A DNA stretch of 64,000 nucleotides from Helicobacter turcicus (GTDB lineage: Bacteria; Campylobacterota; Campylobacteria; Campylobacterales; Helicobacteraceae). Below, in pieces: positions 1 through 9,292 of the stretch (its first letter is position 1; the number at the start of each line of letters is the position of its first letter). The position numbers and the translations under genes were made by a program. The DNA is taken from the NCBI RefSeq assembly GCF_019711685.1, contig NZ_JAIGYQ010000012.1:1-64000 (forward strand), read 5' to 3'. The notes beneath the pieces are model-generated. The model saw only the letters and a program-made list of their open reading frames with translations. It was not told the origin of the DNA and searched no databases.

Positions 1-696
1 TCTTTTAATTCTGCCCCCCCCCCCAACTATTCTGCTTTAACAACCCAACAAACGCATTCTATCTATCCTAACAAAAACACACAATTCCTAAACTACACTT
101 TAGAGTATAAGCCTTTGGGGGAGGTATTCCACATCAAAAATGGTTATACTCCATCAAAAGCAAAAAAAGAATATTGGGAGGGAGGTAGTATTCCTTGGTT
201 TAGAATGGAAGACATACGCACAAATGGTAGAATCTTAAAAGATTCTATCCAGCACATCACACAAGAAGCGGTAAAGGGAGGCAAACTTTTTCCTGCAAAT
301 TCTTTAATTATTGCCACCACTGCAACCATAGGCGAACACGCTCTTATAATCGTTGATTACTTAAGTAATCAACAATTCACTTGTTTAAGTCTAAAAAGTG
401 AATTGTTGGATTCTGTCAATATGAAATTTATGTTTTATTATGGCTTTATTTTAGGGCAATGGTGTAAGGAAAATATTAATGTCTCTGGCTTTGCTTCAGT
501 AGATATGAGTAAGTTTAAAAACTTCCCCATTCCCCTCCCTCCCCTAGAAGTGCAAAATGCAATTGTTGCAATCTTGGATAAATTTGATTGCTTGGTTAAT
601 GACTTAAGCAAAGGAATCCCCGCAGAAATAAAAGCTAGAAGACAGCAATACGAATATTATAGAGAAAAGCTATTAAGCTTTAATTTTTACTTCTAA
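1..696 (+). CDS. hsdS: Type I restriction-modification specificity subunit HsdS, 3' part (5' end outside window)
   Basis: The reading frame is open from the first base, so the gene enters from the left and 231 codons are visible. HsdS gives DNA target specificity to type I R-M complexes. The visible part is one target-recognition domain: a start-of-domain motif (GEVFHIKNGYTPSK), then IPWFRMEDIR, a region around ATTATIGEHALI, the NFPIPLPPLEVQ proline motif, and a closing helix ending in REKLL. All of these are typical of the second HsdS repeat. A TTG at 115 could serve as a start but has no convincing ribosome site and would cut into the domain's lead-in. An 11-C tract at 14-24 lies in the same frame, just before the domain. 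The family assignment is firm. Whether the frame is ON or OFF relative to the missing 5' half cannot be read here. Confidence 0.85.
   Translation, partial: SFNSAPPPNYSALTTQQTHSIYPNKNTQFLNYTLEYKPLGEVFHIKNGYTPSKAKKEYWEGGSIPWFRMEDIRTNGRILKDSIQHITQEAVKGGKLFPANSLIIATTATIGEHALIIVDYLSNQQFTCLSLKSELLDSVNMKFMFYYGFILGQWCKENINVSGFASVDMSKFKNFPIPLPPLEVQNAIVAILDKFDCLVNDLSKGIPAEIKARRQQYEYYREKLLSFNFYF
14..24 (+). repeat. Poly-C homopolymer (11 C), candidate slippage tract in hsdS
   Basis: Eleven consecutive C residues sit in the open frame of hsdS, about 90 bases before the recognition-domain start, in otherwise AT-rich DNA. Long C/G tracts in restriction genes of Helicobacter and Campylobacter are classical phase-variation sites. 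In-frame translation gives three Pro codons, which suit an interdomain linker. Confidence 0.8.
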
Positions 697-759
697 ATAA
701 GCACTTTTTGGCTAGAATCGCGGAAAATTTTGCATTATTTATAAAGAAAAAGGGAAGTA

Positions 760-2208
760 ATGTGTAATCCAAATATGAAAAGTGGTTTTGTAAAGATTCT
801 AGGTTTAGTTTTCATTTTTGTGCTAATTGGCGGAGGGATTTTGGTTTTAAGCTTAGATTCCTTTGAAAAAGAAGCACCAAAGATTACAATTAGAGATAAA
901 GCAGTATGGAATCTTAAAGATTCTTTTCCTATTGAGATTAGTGATAATGTTGCTATTAAAAGTTATAGTGTTGCACTTATTGAGAATGGACAAAGGATTC
1001 CACTTGATGTGCAACAAATCAATGCACAAGATACAATGTGCGTAGCAAAAAATGCAAATCTTTCTCCACTAACTCAAAACATTATCACACCAACCCCTAC
1101 AAAGAGTTTTTGTATTGGGATTCAAAAGCCAACAGGAGTGAAAGATAATGCAAAATTTATTACGCTTGAAGTAAGCGTTACTGATACAAGCAAATGGAAT
1201 CTTTTTAAAGGCAACACAACAACACAGCAATTTAATATTGCAATTGATTCTAAAAAGCCACAACTTGCTGTGGTTTCAAATTCTTATAAAATCACGCAAG
1301 GCGGAAGCGCACTTGTGATTTTTCGCGCAATAGATGAGAATTTGGAGAATCTTACGATTACAAATGGAAATTTGGAATTTAAAGCGCAACCTTTCTATAA
1401 AGAAGGATTTTATATTGCATTGATTGCGTGGTCAAAGATGCATGATAATTTCACTCCAAAAATCATTGCTGAAGATAGTGCAGGCAATGTGAGTATAGCA
1501 CCTATTGGTTATTTTCAACAAAAGAAACGTTATAAAGATTCTACGATTCCACTAACAGATTCTTTTATTGATGGCAAAATTTCAACTCTTGTAGAGGAGA
1601 TTGGCGAGAAAAGTTTAGATGAGTTTGAAAGTAAAGTTGAGATTTTTCGCTATATTAATGAGGGTGTGCGTCAGCAAAGTTTTGATAGGGTTTTCAAAGC
1701 TGCCTCAGAATTTGATACAGAATCACTTGTGGAGAATTTTCATATTAAACCTTTTGCTCCGTTAAGAGGTGGTGCTGTAATGGCAAGCTTTGGGGATTAT
1801 CGTCGTTTTACTTATCAGAGTGAAATTGTTAGCGAATCGCATCATATGGGATTGGATTTAGCAAGCATCAAGCAAGCACCTGTGATATTAAATAATCCGG
1901 GTATTGTAACGCTTAATGAGTTTGTGGGGATTGATGGAAATAGTATTGTGGTGTATCATGGACTTGGGTTATCCACTTTGTATGCGCATTTAACAACTTC
2001 TGATGTCAATGTAGGCGATGTGTTGGAATCTGATATGAAGATTGCAAACACCGGAAACACTGGGCTTGCACTTGGAGACCATTTGCATTTTAGCGTACTA
2101 GTGCAAGGCTATGAAGTGTGGAATGCGGAGTGGATGGATGCAAAATGGATTAAGCTTAACATTACTGATGTGATTAATGAGGCAAAAGCGATTATTAACC
2201 AAATCTAA
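760..2208 (+). CDS. Membrane-anchored M23 (LytM) peptidoglycan endopeptidase
   Basis: 482 residues: an N-terminal membrane anchor (about residues 10-30, rich in I/V/L/G), a long beta-rich periplasmic region, and a C-terminal LytM/M23 domain. Zinc-site motifs are visible: HHMGLD (H-x3-D type), YAHL and a late HLHF. The family cleaves peptidoglycan cross-bridges and in Helicobacter includes cell-shape enzymes. An AGGGAAG ribosome site precedes the ATG; a second ATG five codons in is also possible. It starts a tight run with minC, lpxC and the tsaB-like gene, an order I recall from H. pylori (HP1054-HP1051) and in part from C. jejuni. The substrate bond is not known. It is not clearly any of the named Csd proteins. 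Confidence 0.88.
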   Translation: MCNPNMKSGFVKILGLVFIFVLIGGGILVLSLDSFEKEAPKITIRDKAVWNLKDSFPIEISDNVAIKSYSVALIENGQRIPLDVQQINAQDTMCVAKNANLSPLTQNIITPTPTKSFCIGIQKPTGVKDNAKFITLEVSVTDTSKWNLFKGNTTTQQFNIAIDSKKPQLAVVSNSYKITQGGSALVIFRAIDENLENLTITNGNLEFKAQPFYKEGFYIALIAWSKMHDNFTPKIIAEDSAGNVSIAPIGYFQQKKRYKDSTIPLTDSFIDGKISTLVEEIGEKSLDEFESKVEIFRYINEGVRQQSFDRVFKAASEFDTESLVENFHIKPFAPLRGGAVMASFGDYRRFTYQSEIVSESHHMGLDLASIKQAPVILNNPGIVTLNEFVGIDGNSIVVYHGLGLSTLYAHLTTSDVNVGDVLESDMKIANTGNTGLALGDHLHFSVLVQGYEVWNAEWMDAKWIKLNITDVINEAKAIINQI

Positions 2209-2217
2209 GGCTCTAAA

Positions 2218-2841
2218 ATGATAAAAACAAGGCAGAAGAATTTTCGTGCATTTATTTTTGTAGAGGGTGAAGAGCAAGAAACCATTGCTTATATTGACAA
2301 AAATTTGGGTTTTTTGCAGAGTCTTTTGCTGATTTTTGCTTATCCCTTAAATGACAATTATGCTTCACTTTTAGAGTATCTACAAAGCAAGCAGTTAAAC
2401 TTTGTGCAATCAGGTAGCGTAGAGAGCCTAAGACTAGATACGAGACAAATCCAAAAAGAAAGAGAAAGCGAAAATATAAAAGAATCCAAAAATGAAAAGA
2501 CTCAAAATATGGAATCTAAAGATACAGAATCCAAACAAAGTGCGGTTACACTAGTTTTTCATCGCACAATTCGCAGCGGAGAGGAGATTATCACAAAGGG
2601 TGATTTGACAATTTTTGGTAGAATCAATAATGGTGCGCATGTTCAAAGTAGCGGAAATGTGCAGATTTTTGGCACAATTAGCGGAAATGTGTTTTGTGAT
2701 GGAGATTACATGATTTTAGGTGAAGTGAGTGAGGGCAATGTGCTGTTTGATGGAGAGATTGTAGATAAAGAGTTGTTAAAATATCCGCGCAATAAAATTT
2801 ATAAAAAAAATGATTCCATTATGGTGGAGGAATTGCAATGA
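2218..2841 (+). CDS. minC: Septum-site determining protein MinC
   Basis: 207 residues. The C-terminal half (from about residue 120) is the MinC beta-helix domain, with repeats such as [19 protein letters not shown] and [14 protein letters not shown]. The N-terminal half is divergent and includes a K/E/S-rich linker at roughly 75-105. MinC with MinD blocks FtsZ assembly away from midcell. It overlaps lpxC by four bases (ATGA). No minD or minE is adjacent, as is usual in Helicobacter. Confidence 0.88.
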   Translation: MIKTRQKNFRAFIFVEGEEQETIAYIDKNLGFLQSLLLIFAYPLNDNYASLLEYLQSKQLNFVQSGSVESLRLDTRQIQKERESENIKESKNEKTQNMESKDTESKQSAVTLVFHRTIRSGEEIITKGDLTIFGRINNGAHVQSSGNVQIFGTISGNVFCDGDYMILGEVSEGNVLFDGEIVDKELLKYPRNKIYKKNDSIMVEELQ

Positions 2842-3725
2842 AGCAACAAACCATAGCAAAAAAAGTAGAATTAGTCGGAATTGGATTGCACAAGGGTGTG
2901 CCGGTGAAAATGGTGCTTGAGCCACTGGATGCAAATTGTGGAATCTATTTTTATCGCAATGATGTGGGGGCTAGTATTCCGCTAAAGCCTGAAAGTGTTG
3001 TAGATACGACAATGGCAACGGTGATTGCAAAAGATGGACATAAAGTTTCTACCATAGAGCATTTACTCTCTGCAATTCATGCTTATGGGATTGACAATCT
3101 AAAAATCACGTTGGATAATGAAGAAGTGCCAATAATGGATGGCAGTAGCATTGGATATTGTATGCTCCTTGAAGAAGCTGGAATCATCAAGCAAGAGGCA
3201 ACAAAAAAGATTCTAAAAATTAAAGCTCCTATTGAGGTTAAAGATGGCGATAAATTCGTGCGTTTTGAGCCAAATGAGAGTTGTGTGTTTGATTTCTCTA
3301 TCCATTTTTCACACCCTGCTATTGGTATGCAGCAATATAAGTTTAATTTCTCCACTAAAAATTACAAAGAGGAAATTGCACGTGCTAGGACTTTTGGATT
3401 TCTAGGTGAAGTGCAGTATTTGCGCTCTATTGGGCTTGCACTTGGCGGGTCTTTAGAAAATGCAATTGTTCTTGATGAATCAAGCATTTTAAATAAAGAT
3501 GGTTTGCGTTATAAAGAGGAATTTGTTCGTCACAAGATTTTGGATGCCATTGGTGATATGGCTCTTCTTGGGATTCCTCTTCTTGGGGCGTATGTTTCTT
3601 ATGCAGGAAGCCACAAGCTTAATCATTTATTAACTAAAAAGCTTTTTGAGAATAGTAATGCTTATGAAATTTTAGAGAGTGAAGAATCTCAAAAAGTTTA
3701 TGAATACGCTTTGCAAAATGTATAA
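2838..3725 (+). CDS. lpxC: UDP-3-O-acyl-N-acetylglucosamine deacetylase LpxC
   Basis: 295 residues, normal for the family. LpxC catalyses the committed step of lipid A synthesis, Zn-dependent deacetylation in the cytoplasm. Seen: the opening [19 protein letters not shown] (zinc His), PIMDGSS, RARTFGF, and the late [17 protein letters not shown] segment with the second zinc His and Asp. It is translationally coupled to minC upstream and overlaps the tsaB-like start by eight bases. Confidence 0.97.
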   Translation: MKQQTIAKKVELVGIGLHKGVPVKMVLEPLDANCGIYFYRNDVGASIPLKPESVVDTTMATVIAKDGHKVSTIEHLLSAIHAYGIDNLKITLDNEEVPIMDGSSIGYCMLLEEAGIIKQEATKKILKIKAPIEVKDGDKFVRFEPNESCVFDFSIHFSHPAIGMQQYKFNFSTKNYKEEIARARTFGFLGEVQYLRSIGLALGGSLENAIVLDESSILNKDGLRYKEEFVRHKILDAIGDMALLGIPLLGAYVSYAGSHKLNHLLTKKLFENSNAYEILESEESQKVYEYALQNV

Positions 3726-4209
3726 AGTTTTGATTCTCCCAAATGTTGCTAGAGAGCCTATTTTGGTGGGTGTATATAATGCAGATCTTACGCTTTGTAA
3801 AGAGTTTGCGCTCACTTCTCCTATAAGTGATGCTTTGGTGCCTTTATTTGTGGAGTTAGAAAAACATGGTGTGGAGTTTGATACATTGTATTTTGTGCGC
3901 GGACCTGGGAGTTTTATGGCGTTAAAATTGCTCTACCTCTTTGCTAAAACACTAGAAATTGCAAAGGGAATCAAACTTTTTGCCACACATGCATTTCACT
4001 TTAATGCAAGCTCTCCAATTAAAGCCTATGGAAATTGCTATTTTGTTTGCGAGAATGCAGAAAAAAGTGTGCAAACTAGTGGTTTTGGAATCAGAGTTAA
4101 AAATTTCACTACGATTCCGCACATTACACCTTTTGTCTTGCCAAAAGTGCTAGATACAAGCATTTTTGATACAAATCTAAAACCGCTATATTTACTGCCT
4201 CCAGTTTAG
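3718..4209 (+). CDS. TsaB-like tRNA threonylcarbamoyladenosine biosynthesis protein
   Basis: 163 residues from the ATG inside the lpxC stop region; an in-frame upstream start at 3679 would only duplicate lpxC 3' sequence. The [11 protein letters not shown] motif matches the GPGSFTGLR signature of TsaB, the partner of TsaD in making the t6A modification at tRNA position 37. The protein is shorter than the E. coli form and the rest is divergent, as in other Campylobacterota. Position after lpxC matches H. pylori HP1051 as I recall it. A decayed TsaB with only a scaffolding role is possible. Confidence 0.7.
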   Translation: MYKVLILPNVAREPILVGVYNADLTLCKEFALTSPISDALVPLFVELEKHGVEFDTLYFVRGPGSFMALKLLYLFAKTLEIAKGIKLFATHAFHFNASSPIKAYGNCYFVCENAEKSVQTSGFGIRVKNFTTIPHITPFVLPKVLDTSIFDTNLKPLYLLPPV

Positions 4210-4226
4210 TGCATTAAGGTGTGATA

Positions 4227-5165
4227 ATGAGTGGGAATTTACCGCATAATTGTTTGATAAATCCGGAGATTCAAAAACCAAAAATGAGTATCCAGCGCAA
4301 GGCAACAGTGGTTTCTAGTCTTGTTGCAAGTGTGTTGATTGTGGTTAAATTTATTGCTGGAATCTTAAGTGGTTCTGTGGCAATTTTAGCTAGTGCAATT
4401 GATTCATTGCTTGATTTATCTGCTTCAGTATTTAATCTGTATGCGATTACAAAAGCAGAAAAGCCAGCGGATTTGAAATTTAATTATGGGCGCGGAAAGA
4501 TAGAATCTCTTGCTGCAGTGATTGAAGGTAGCGTGATTTTGGTCTCTGGAATCTTTATTTTGTATCAATCGCTTAAGAAAATCTTGCTAGGAAGTGAATT
4601 AGCGCGTATTGATTTGTCCTTATATGTGATGATTTTCTCCCTTGTGCTGACTACTGCGCTTGTGCTATATCTTAGTTATGTGGCAAAAGTTAGCAATAAT
4701 CTTGTGATAAAAGCCGATGCATTGCATTATAAAACAGATATTTTGAGTAATGTAGCTGTGCTTGGAGCATTAGTGCTTGTAAAACTAACAGGGTTTAACA
4801 TTATTGATGCACTATTTGGAATTGCAATTGGGCTGTATGTAGGGTATTCTGCTTTTGGACTCTTAAAGGAGGGTGTGCTAGTTTTGCTTGATAGAGCGTT
4901 AGATAATGATAAACAAAATGCGATAAAAGCGATTTTGGATTCTGCAAAGGAGGTGAAAAGTTACCATGATTTAAAAACGCGTCAAAGCGGAGATGTGTAT
5001 TTTGTAGAGGTGCATTTGGTTTTTAATCCTGAAATTTTACTAAGGGAGGCGCATGCTGTGGCAGATTCCATTGAATGTAAAATTCAAAATCTACAAGGCA
5101 ATTGGATAGTAATCACTCACCTTGATCCTTACGATGATGAAGGGGCTCAAGCGTGCAGTATTTGA
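4227..5165 (+). CDS. Cation diffusion facilitator (CDF) metal efflux transporter
   Basis: 312 residues from the ATG at 4227, which sits eight bases after a TAAGG ribosome site; the GTG at 4221 is too close to it. Six membrane helices are expected. The metal site shows as AILASAIDSLLDLSAS in helix 2 (D-x3-D) and HYKTDILSN in helix 5 (H-x3-D), the FieF/CzcD pattern. The cytoplasmic C-terminal domain ends near IVITHLDP. CDF proteins export Zn2+, Fe2+, Mn2+ or Co2+ by proton antiport. The D/D and H/D set resembles Fe/Zn exporters, but the exact metal cannot be told. It overlaps the next gene by 13 bases. Confidence 0.9.
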   Translation: MSGNLPHNCLINPEIQKPKMSIQRKATVVSSLVASVLIVVKFIAGILSGSVAILASAIDSLLDLSASVFNLYAITKAEKPADLKFNYGRGKIESLAAVIEGSVILVSGIFILYQSLKKILLGSELARIDLSLYVMIFSLVLTTALVLYLSYVAKVSNNLVIKADALHYKTDILSNVAVLGALVLVKLTGFNIIDALFGIAIGLYVGYSAFGLLKEGVLVLLDRALDNDKQNAIKAILDSAKEVKSYHDLKTRQSGDVYFVEVHLVFNPEILLREAHAVADSIECKIQNLQGNWIVITHLDPYDDEGAQACSI

Positions 5166-6883
5166 TTGATTTTCTACAAGTAGGGAATATTAATAAGGCA
5201 AAAATCTACCCTTTTTTGAAATGCAGCAAAGAAGAAGCATTGATTTTACGCTATTTGTGCAGGGAGTTTTTAAAGGGTGAGCACGAAATTGCCTGTTTAG
5301 ATGTGATTAATGCGCTTTTTTCTCCAAAAAATGAAGTAGAAATTTTGCAATATTTACCCTATTTTAAAAACTTACTAGATACGGGTTGGATTGCACAACA
5401 TATTTTTTTAAAAACCATAAGTCAAGAAGAATTGCTCTTAGAGTTGCTAAATATGACTATTTCGTTGAGTACGAGCTTTTTAAAGCTACTTGAAGAGGGT
5501 GGAATCAATCCTAAGCTTCCAAAAATTGCACCTTATAATGACCATTTAGAGTATTTAAAAGATCAGTTTGCTTGTATTGAGCTACTGCATAGCTTAAGTC
5601 CGCATAAAAAAGACAGCCATGCATCGCCACTTTTGAAAAAAGGAATGCAAAAATATAAGCTTTTACAAGAACGCATTCAAGAGCGTTTGGAGCTGACAAA
5701 AGAGAAGCCAAGTTTAGAGAGTATGTTTAAAGAGTTTAATTTAAATGCGCAAGAAAAGATTATTTTTTTAGCACTTGTTAGGGAGGAGTATTTAGGAAAA
5801 GAGAGTGAGGGTAGGGAGCTTAGCACTCTTATTAATCTGGTGAGCATGAATGATTATGAGAGAATGAAAAATCGCTCCTTGCTTGATGATCGCAGTCGTT
5901 TGGTAGAAAAGGGGCTTGTAGATTATGATGAGATTTTAAATCCTTTTGGCGGTGTGAGTCGCACATTTTTTGTCCCTGATGTAATTTTAAAGAAAATCAC
6001 GCATCCACAAGCGCAAAGCAAAAAAGAACGTATTAGCTTAGAATCACTTGTGCAGGAGCAAGAGATTTTTGAATTTTTACGCCCAAAGGTAACCCTAAAT
6101 GATGTGGTGCTAAATACTAGCACAAAAGAAACGCTTGAAGTGTTATTAAAACAAATGGATTCTAAAGTTCTGCAACGTTTAAAAGATTGGGGGATTAAGG
6201 ATAAAAAGCGTGGAATCGACGCAAAGATTATCTTTTATGGTGCTGCTGGCACGGGTAAGACAATGACTGCACTTGCGCTTGCAAAGTCTCTTAAAAAGCC
6301 TGTTCTTAGTTTTGATTGTTCTAAAATTCTTTCTATGTATGTAGGTGAGAGTGAGAAAAATGTGCGCAAGATTTTTGAATCTTATAAGGAGCTGTGCGTA
6401 AGCTCAAAGCAAAATCCGATTTTGCTTTTAGATGAAGCAGACCAATTCTTAAGCACACGCACGACAAGTGGTAGCGGAGCAGATAAAATGCACAATCAAA
6501 TGCAAAATATTTTTTTAGAGCAGATTGAAAAATTTGATGGGATCTTAATTGCCACAACAAACTTGCTTGAGACGCTTGATACCGCTTTTTCTAGGCGATT
6601 TAATTATAAGATTGAGTTTAAGCGTCCAAATTTTGAGGAGCGTGTGCGCTTGTGGGAGAAGCTACTGCCCAAAAATGCACCATTTCAGAAGGATTTTAAT
6701 ATAAAAAAACTTGCGGAATTTAATCTAAGTGGAGGACAAATTGCTCTTGTTGTTAAAAACACTGCTTATAATATTGCAAGTGCCAAAAATCCAGAGTTTA
6801 GCACACAAAGTTTTTTAGAGGAAATCAAGCGTGAATTAAAGTCTAATTTTGATGGAGCGCGTGAAATGGGATTCCATATTTAA
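5153..6883 (+). CDS. AAA+ family ATPase of unknown role
   Basis: 576 residues with a GTG start inside the CDF gene. The N-terminal 330 residues are helical and not a domain I recognise. The AAA+ module then shows Walker A GAAGTGKT at 363-370, Walker B LLLDEADQ around 424-429, a sensor-1 stretch LIATTNL, and the Arg-finger region LDTAFSRRF. The single-module layout with a long private N-terminus recalls Campylobacterota ATPases annotated only as AAA family (for example Cj0377, from memory). The overlap with the metal exporter suggests co-translation, not necessarily shared function. Confidence 0.85.
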   Translation: MQYLIDFLQVGNINKAKIYPFLKCSKEEALILRYLCREFLKGEHEIACLDVINALFSPKNEVEILQYLPYFKNLLDTGWIAQHIFLKTISQEELLLELLNMTISLSTSFLKLLEEGGINPKLPKIAPYNDHLEYLKDQFACIELLHSLSPHKKDSHASPLLKKGMQKYKLLQERIQERLELTKEKPSLESMFKEFNLNAQEKIIFLALVREEYLGKESEGRELSTLINLVSMNDYERMKNRSLLDDRSRLVEKGLVDYDEILNPFGGVSRTFFVPDVILKKITHPQAQSKKERISLESLVQEQEIFEFLRPKVTLNDVVLNTSTKETLEVLLKQMDSKVLQRLKDWGIKDKKRGIDAKIIFYGAAGTGKTMTALALAKSLKKPVLSFDCSKILSMYVGESEKNVRKIFESYKELCVSSKQNPILLLDEADQFLSTRTTSGSGADKMHNQMQNIFLEQIEKFDGILIATTNLLETLDTAFSRRFNYKIEFKRPNFEERVRLWEKLLPKNAPFQKDFNIKKLAEFNLSGGQIALVVKNTAYNIASAKNPEFSTQSFLEEIKRELKSNFDGAREMGFHI

Positions 6884-7231
6884 TGTTTTAATTAAAACTT
6901 AATTAGCATTAATCACACAAGGAAGCATAAAATTTTTTATTGAGTGTGGAATTTCTAAACTCTTATGGTTTCAAGTTGGTTGATTCTGTGGGGTATTCTT
7001 TTTAGTTTTCTTTTTATTAGGAGTGTGTAAGGGCTTTTTAAAGTGATTGCTTCTTAGGTGGTTATTTTTTTGGAGATGATAGACGTTTTTAAAGTTGCCA
7101 CTAAATTATTTTTATTTTTTAAGATTTTTCTTCATTGTGTTGGTAAAACTTATTGCAGTGTTTATTGTTGTTTAAAACAAAAACCTCATAAAATCTTGTA
7201 TAATCTTAAGCTTATTTTTAAAGGCTATATT
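6884..7231. other. 348-base intergenic region with palindrome and promoter
   Basis: Directly after the AAA+ stop there is a perfect 14-base palindrome, GTTTTAATTAAAAC (6885-6898), without a T-run. A 21-codon hydrophobic reading frame lies at 6965-7030 with no ribosome site. A TATAAT at 7199-7204 serves the transporter gene. A 5' extension of the transporter frame to 7058 is open but reads as noncoding AT-rich sequence. Nothing else was recognised. Confidence 0.6.
7199..7204 (+). promoter_or_regulatory. Sigma70-type -10 (TATAAT) of the Na+-dependent transporter
   Basis: TATAAT lies 27 bases before the ATG at 7232, with an AAGG ribosome site at 7221-7224 in between. No good -35 is seen, which is usual in this group. 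Confidence 0.55.
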
Positions 7232-8557
7232 ATGACGAGATTTTCTAAAGCTGGGTTTGTATTATCAACCGCTGGGAGTGCGATTGGGCTTGGAGGAATT
7301 TGGAGTTTTCCTTATTTGGTCGGGCAAAATGGCGGCTTTGCATTTGTGTTGGTTTTCGTGGTGGCGTTTTTAGTTTTTGGAGTGAGTGTGTTTATTATAG
7401 AAATGCTTTTTGGTAGGGCAAGCGGACAAAATGCAGTTAGCACCTTTGAAAGCTTTGCTCCAAAACATTTAGGATTCCTAAAATATGGCGGATTTATGGT
7501 GATTTCTGGCGTGTTGATTTTCTCCTTTTATACGGTGGTATTAGGTTGGCTTGTGCATTATATGTTTTTAAGCATTTTTGGAATGCCAACGACATTAGAG
7601 GGCGCAAAAAACTTATGGGGAAATTTTGCTTCTAGTCAGATTCTTTGGCAAATGTTGTGGCTTTTTGTGATTGTGGCAATTTGTGCATATATTTTAAATC
7701 GTGGCGTAAAAGCTGGGATTGAGAAACTAAATTTAATTTTAATGCCAATGCTGTTGTTTATTTTCTTAGGGCTCTTAGTGTATTCAACGTTACAAGATGC
7801 ATTTTGGGATTCCTTTAAATTTCTATTCCAACCAGATTTTAGCAAAATCACTTCAGAAGTTGTAATAAAGGCTATTGGACAAGCTTTTTTTTCGCTATCT
7901 TTGGGGGTTGGTGTGATTTTGACTTATTCAAATTCTATGCCAAAACATGGCAATTTTGTGCGCTTTGCAGTTATGGTCGCGCTGCTTAATTTCTTTTTCT
8001 GTCTCATTGCTGGGCTTGTAATTTTTACTTTCATTTTTAGTTATGGTGCAGAGCCAACAGAGGGAGTTGGGCTTGTATTTGTGTCTTTGCCACTAATTTT
8101 TGCAAATATGGGAGTAAGTGGGCAAGTGATTGCATTTTTGTTCTTTGTCGCACTTATTTTTGCAGGAATTACTTCGGCTGTTTCTATGCTAGAGCCATTA
8201 AATAGCTATCTTATTGAACGTTATGGAATGAAACGTCGTAATGCAAATTTCATTAGTGTGCTTTGTGCGTATTTATTGGGTGTGGTTGTATTACTTAGTA
8301 ATACGGCGGTGTTTTCAGAGGATTTGACATTTTTTGGAAAGAATCTTTTTGATTGGTTTGTCTATATTACAAGTTCTTTCATGCTTCCATTTGCAGGGGT
8401 ATTTATGTGTATTTATATGGGTTGGATTCTGCCAAAAGAGCGTGTGTATGCGATGGGTGAGGGATACTTAAAAGGGATTTATTTTGAGGGCTGGTATAAG
8501 GTAATCCGCTATATTGCACCACTTGGAATCTTGCTTACAATGGTGAGTTTGATTTAG
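7232..8557 (+). CDS. Sodium-dependent transporter, NSS/SNF family
   Basis: 441 residues from the ATG behind AAGG; the longer open frame from 7058 is not supported. The family signature is at the N-terminus: GSAIGLGGIWSFPYLVGQNGG, the unwound Na+/substrate site of helix 1, followed by about eleven hydrophobic segments. NSS proteins import amino acids or related compounds with Na+. Some bacterial members have 12 helices, others 11; this one ends shortly after a GILLTMVSLI helix. Substrate unknown. H. pylori carries a tandem pair (HP0497/HP0498, from memory), but here only one copy is present. The next gene follows after three bases. Confidence 0.9.
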   Translation: MTRFSKAGFVLSTAGSAIGLGGIWSFPYLVGQNGGFAFVLVFVVAFLVFGVSVFIIEMLFGRASGQNAVSTFESFAPKHLGFLKYGGFMVISGVLIFSFYTVVLGWLVHYMFLSIFGMPTTLEGAKNLWGNFASSQILWQMLWLFVIVAICAYILNRGVKAGIEKLNLILMPMLLFIFLGLLVYSTLQDAFWDSFKFLFQPDFSKITSEVVIKAIGQAFFSLSLGVGVILTYSNSMPKHGNFVRFAVMVALLNFFFCLIAGLVIFTFIFSYGAEPTEGVGLVFVSLPLIFANMGVSGQVIAFLFFVALIFAGITSAVSMLEPLNSYLIERYGMKRRNANFISVLCAYLLGVVVLLSNTAVFSEDLTFFGKNLFDWFVYITSSFMLPFAGVFMCIYMGWILPKERVYAMGEGYLKGIYFEGWYKVIRYIAPLGILLTMVSLI

Positions 8558-8560
8558 TCC

Positions 8561-9007
8561 GTGAATACGTTGGAATCTTTAGGGCTATTTGGGTTATTTT
8601 TAGTCTGTTTTTTAGCAAGTAGTCTCTACCCTTTAGGTTCTGAAGCTTTTGTAGTTGGATTTTTGGTTTTGGATTATGCTTGGGTTTTAGTGTGGATTGT
8701 CGCAACGTTTGGAAACACACTAGGCGCGTTGGTAACTTATGGAATCGGATATATTGGAGATTCTTATTTTTTAAAGCACTTTAAGGGAGTGCACGCAAAA
8801 ATTCACCGCTATGCAGATGGAATCCAAAAAAGAGGATTTCTCTACGCATTTTTTAGTTTTTTGCCTGTTGTTGGTGATGTGTTTGTGCTTGGGCTTGGTG
8901 TGTATCGTTATTCTATTCTTAAGAGTTGTATTTTTATTGCACTAGGAAAGGGTGTGCGCTATTTGGTGTTAATTGTAGCGTATAACAAATATCAGCATGG
9001 TTTTTAG
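8561..9007 (+). CDS. YqaA/DedA-like (SNARE-associated) membrane protein
   Basis: 148 residues, GTG start three bases after the transporter stop. It contains LGSEAFVVGFL, then GNTLGALVTYGIGY (the G-N-x-x-G motif of YqaA-type proteins), a central polar part, and FFSFLPVVGDVFVLGLGVYR, with the conserved P/G/D set of the re-entrant loop family. DedA-superfamily proteins are proposed lipid scramblases or flippases; this short form has no known substrate. Probably co-transcribed with the transporter. Confidence 0.8.
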   Translation: MNTLESLGLFGLFLVCFLASSLYPLGSEAFVVGFLVLDYAWVLVWIVATFGNTLGALVTYGIGYIGDSYFLKHFKGVHAKIHRYADGIQKRGFLYAFFSFLPVVGDVFVLGLGVYRYSILKSCIFIALGKGVRYLVLIVAYNKYQHGF

Positions 9008-9271
9008 CTATTTCTTGTTTATTAAATGTTTCTAAATGGAATCTCATTATTTGGGTGATAGTTGGAATAGTTTGCCATTTGTTTTGAGCTTCCTAAGATT
9101 ATCACAAACTCTAATCTACTAGAAAATCAAAATAGATTCTTTGTTTTTAGGAGCTTGGAGTCAAACTTTCTTTTGCAATAAATGTATGAAAATTCGTTAG
9201 CTTATCTTTTTGTTATTATCGTTAAAAAGTAATTTTAAATTGGTGTGTTTGTAAAATGAGTAATAAAGCAA

Positions 9272-9292
9272 CTAGAAGTCTTAAACTTCTAG
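9272..9292 (-). terminator. Hairpin across the thioredoxin stop codon
   Basis: An 8-base perfect stem (CTAGAAGT / ACTTCTAG) with a 5-base loop spans the stop codon of the thioredoxin gene. The bases after it on the minus strand are T-rich but interrupted (TTGCTTTATT), so termination is plausible rather than certain. The preceding 9008-9271 holds no gene. Confidence 0.4.

Noticed and set aside
7058-7231. N-terminal extension of the NSS transporter
   Set aside because: No ribosome site, reads through promoter-like AT-rich DNA, and the family starts at the MTRFSKAGF position.
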